Source: an uncultured Selenomonadales bacterium
Lineage (GTDB): Bacteria; Bacillota; Negativicutes; Selenomonadales; Selenomonadaceae
Reading direction: 5' to 3'
Length of the DNA: 32,348 nucleotides
NCBI GenBank assembly: GCA_946536925.1
Contig: CAMNFC010000011.1
Location: 1-32,348 of the forward strand
Numbering within the stretch: position 1 is the first letter of the stretch; every line of letters begins with the position of its first letter. Below the pieces are notes generated by a model, which saw nothing but the letters and a program-made list of their open reading frames with translations, ran no database searches and was not told the DNA's origin. Below are positions 32,056-32,348 of the stretch, in pieces. A program made the position numbers and the translations under genes.

Positions 32056-32298
32056 ATGAAAAAATTAATTGAAGCTCTGGCAAAGAGCTCACAGCTTTCC
32101 AAAATTGTTTTCGGCGAAGACTTTGAGGCGGCCTGGCGTGCGGCGAACAAAATTGTTCCCTGCGACAAAAATCAATTCAAAAAATTTTACACGGAGCAGA
32201 GAGCAAAAAGCAAAGCGATTTCCAAAGTGCTGGAAAAGGCTGCGGCCGACGATACTTTTGCCAACGTGATTTTCGGCGCGAATCGCAGAGTTGCCTAG
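32056..32298 (+). CDS. small unknown protein
   Basis: 80 residues, rich in Lys and Ala, without signal peptide or membrane helix. I do not recognise it. It has a weak internal repeat: LAKSSQLSKIVFGEDF near residues 8-23 and KAAADDTFANVIFGANR near 61-77, both ending in a hydrophobic-FG motif and framing an Arg/Lys-rich middle. AGGAAG lies 11 bases before the ATG. It is divergent from larC and is followed by the terminal repeat; no terminator is seen. Confidence 0.6.
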   Translation: MKKLIEALAKSSQLSKIVFGEDFEAAWRAANKIVPCDKNQFKKFYTEQRAKSKAISKVLEKAAADDTFANVIFGANRRVA

Positions 32299-32317
32299 GG
32301 GTTGTTGGTAAATTAAA
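32296..32317 (+). repeat. right copy of a short terminal inverted repeat
   Basis: TAGGG, three differing bases and GTTGGTAAATTAAA, the counterpart of 28-50 in opposite orientation. Its first bases are the stop codon of the 80-residue protein gene. The remaining 31 bases to the window end hold no recognisable gene. Confidence 0.5.
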
Positions 32318-32348
32318 AGTGAATAACACAAGCAGCAAGTAAAACGAA

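Overview
The window reads as a chromosome segment of an anaerobic, diderm Firmicute, most likely Negativicutes (Selenomonas-like). That placement is inference. It rests on the Firmicute-type yybS-gdpP pair, a YjfB-family protein, strong AGGAGG ribosome sites with frequent TTG/GTG starts, an outer-envelope style phospholipid and aminosugar operon, and a membrane-bound NiFe uptake hydrogenase. Base composition is moderate, with a striking excess of the octamer AAAATTTT.

Layout. 1-2540: a vsr gene and a fused cytosine methyltransferase/HpaII-like endonuclease on the minus strand; the fusion carries an 11-base C tract near its 3' end. 2546-5212: an orphan ABC ATPase, a divergent LysR regulator and thymidylate kinase. 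5226-8930: a three-gene uptake hydrogenase operon (small subunit, large subunit, cytochrome b) on the minus strand. 9113-11398: hom-thrB. 11385-12479: an HxlR regulator divergent from an NAD(P)-binding oxidoreductase. 12476-13487: a DUF362 protein. 13545-15939: a HAD phosphatase, glyoxalase and TPR operon on the minus strand. 16018-16458: a remnant of an RTX-like gene. 16536-21069: glmS, a WecG/TagA glycosyltransferase, psd, pssA and two tandem copies of a small coiled-coil membrane protein. 21050-23480: HU, a short-chain dehydrogenase, a diacylglycerol-glucosyltransferase-like enzyme and a YjfB protein on the minus strand. 23481-24440: tRNA-Ser(UGA), a single-domain response regulator and a cupin. 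24453-27979: yybS, a GdpP-type phosphodiesterase and a lipoprotein. 28018-30691: a polysaccharide pyruvyl transferase and an Fe-S protein. 30694-31980: larC. 32011-end: a small unknown protein and a repeat.

How they fit together. The glmS-to-pssA operon supplies UDP-GlcNAc precursor, an aminosugar glycosyltransferase and phosphatidylethanolamine, and the glycosyltransferase/SDR pair converging on it may add a glycolipid; together these form an envelope block. The hydrogenase, LarC and a glyoxalase with E. coli GlxI-like metal ligands all point to nickel use, although the hydrogenase maturation genes are not here.

The most interesting signal is two homopolymer tracts at positions where length changes would switch genes. 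A G11 tract (coding strand) lies just before the last dozen codons of the fused restriction-modification gene; in the present length the HpaII-like C-terminus is out of frame and the reading frame runs through the gene's own terminator. An A12 tract lies inside the 17-bp spacer of the promoter of the pyruvyl transferase operon. Both suggest phase variation, of DNA restriction and of a surface glycan. The two ends of the window also carry an inverted copy of the same short sequence, which would fit a contig that breaks in a dispersed repeat.
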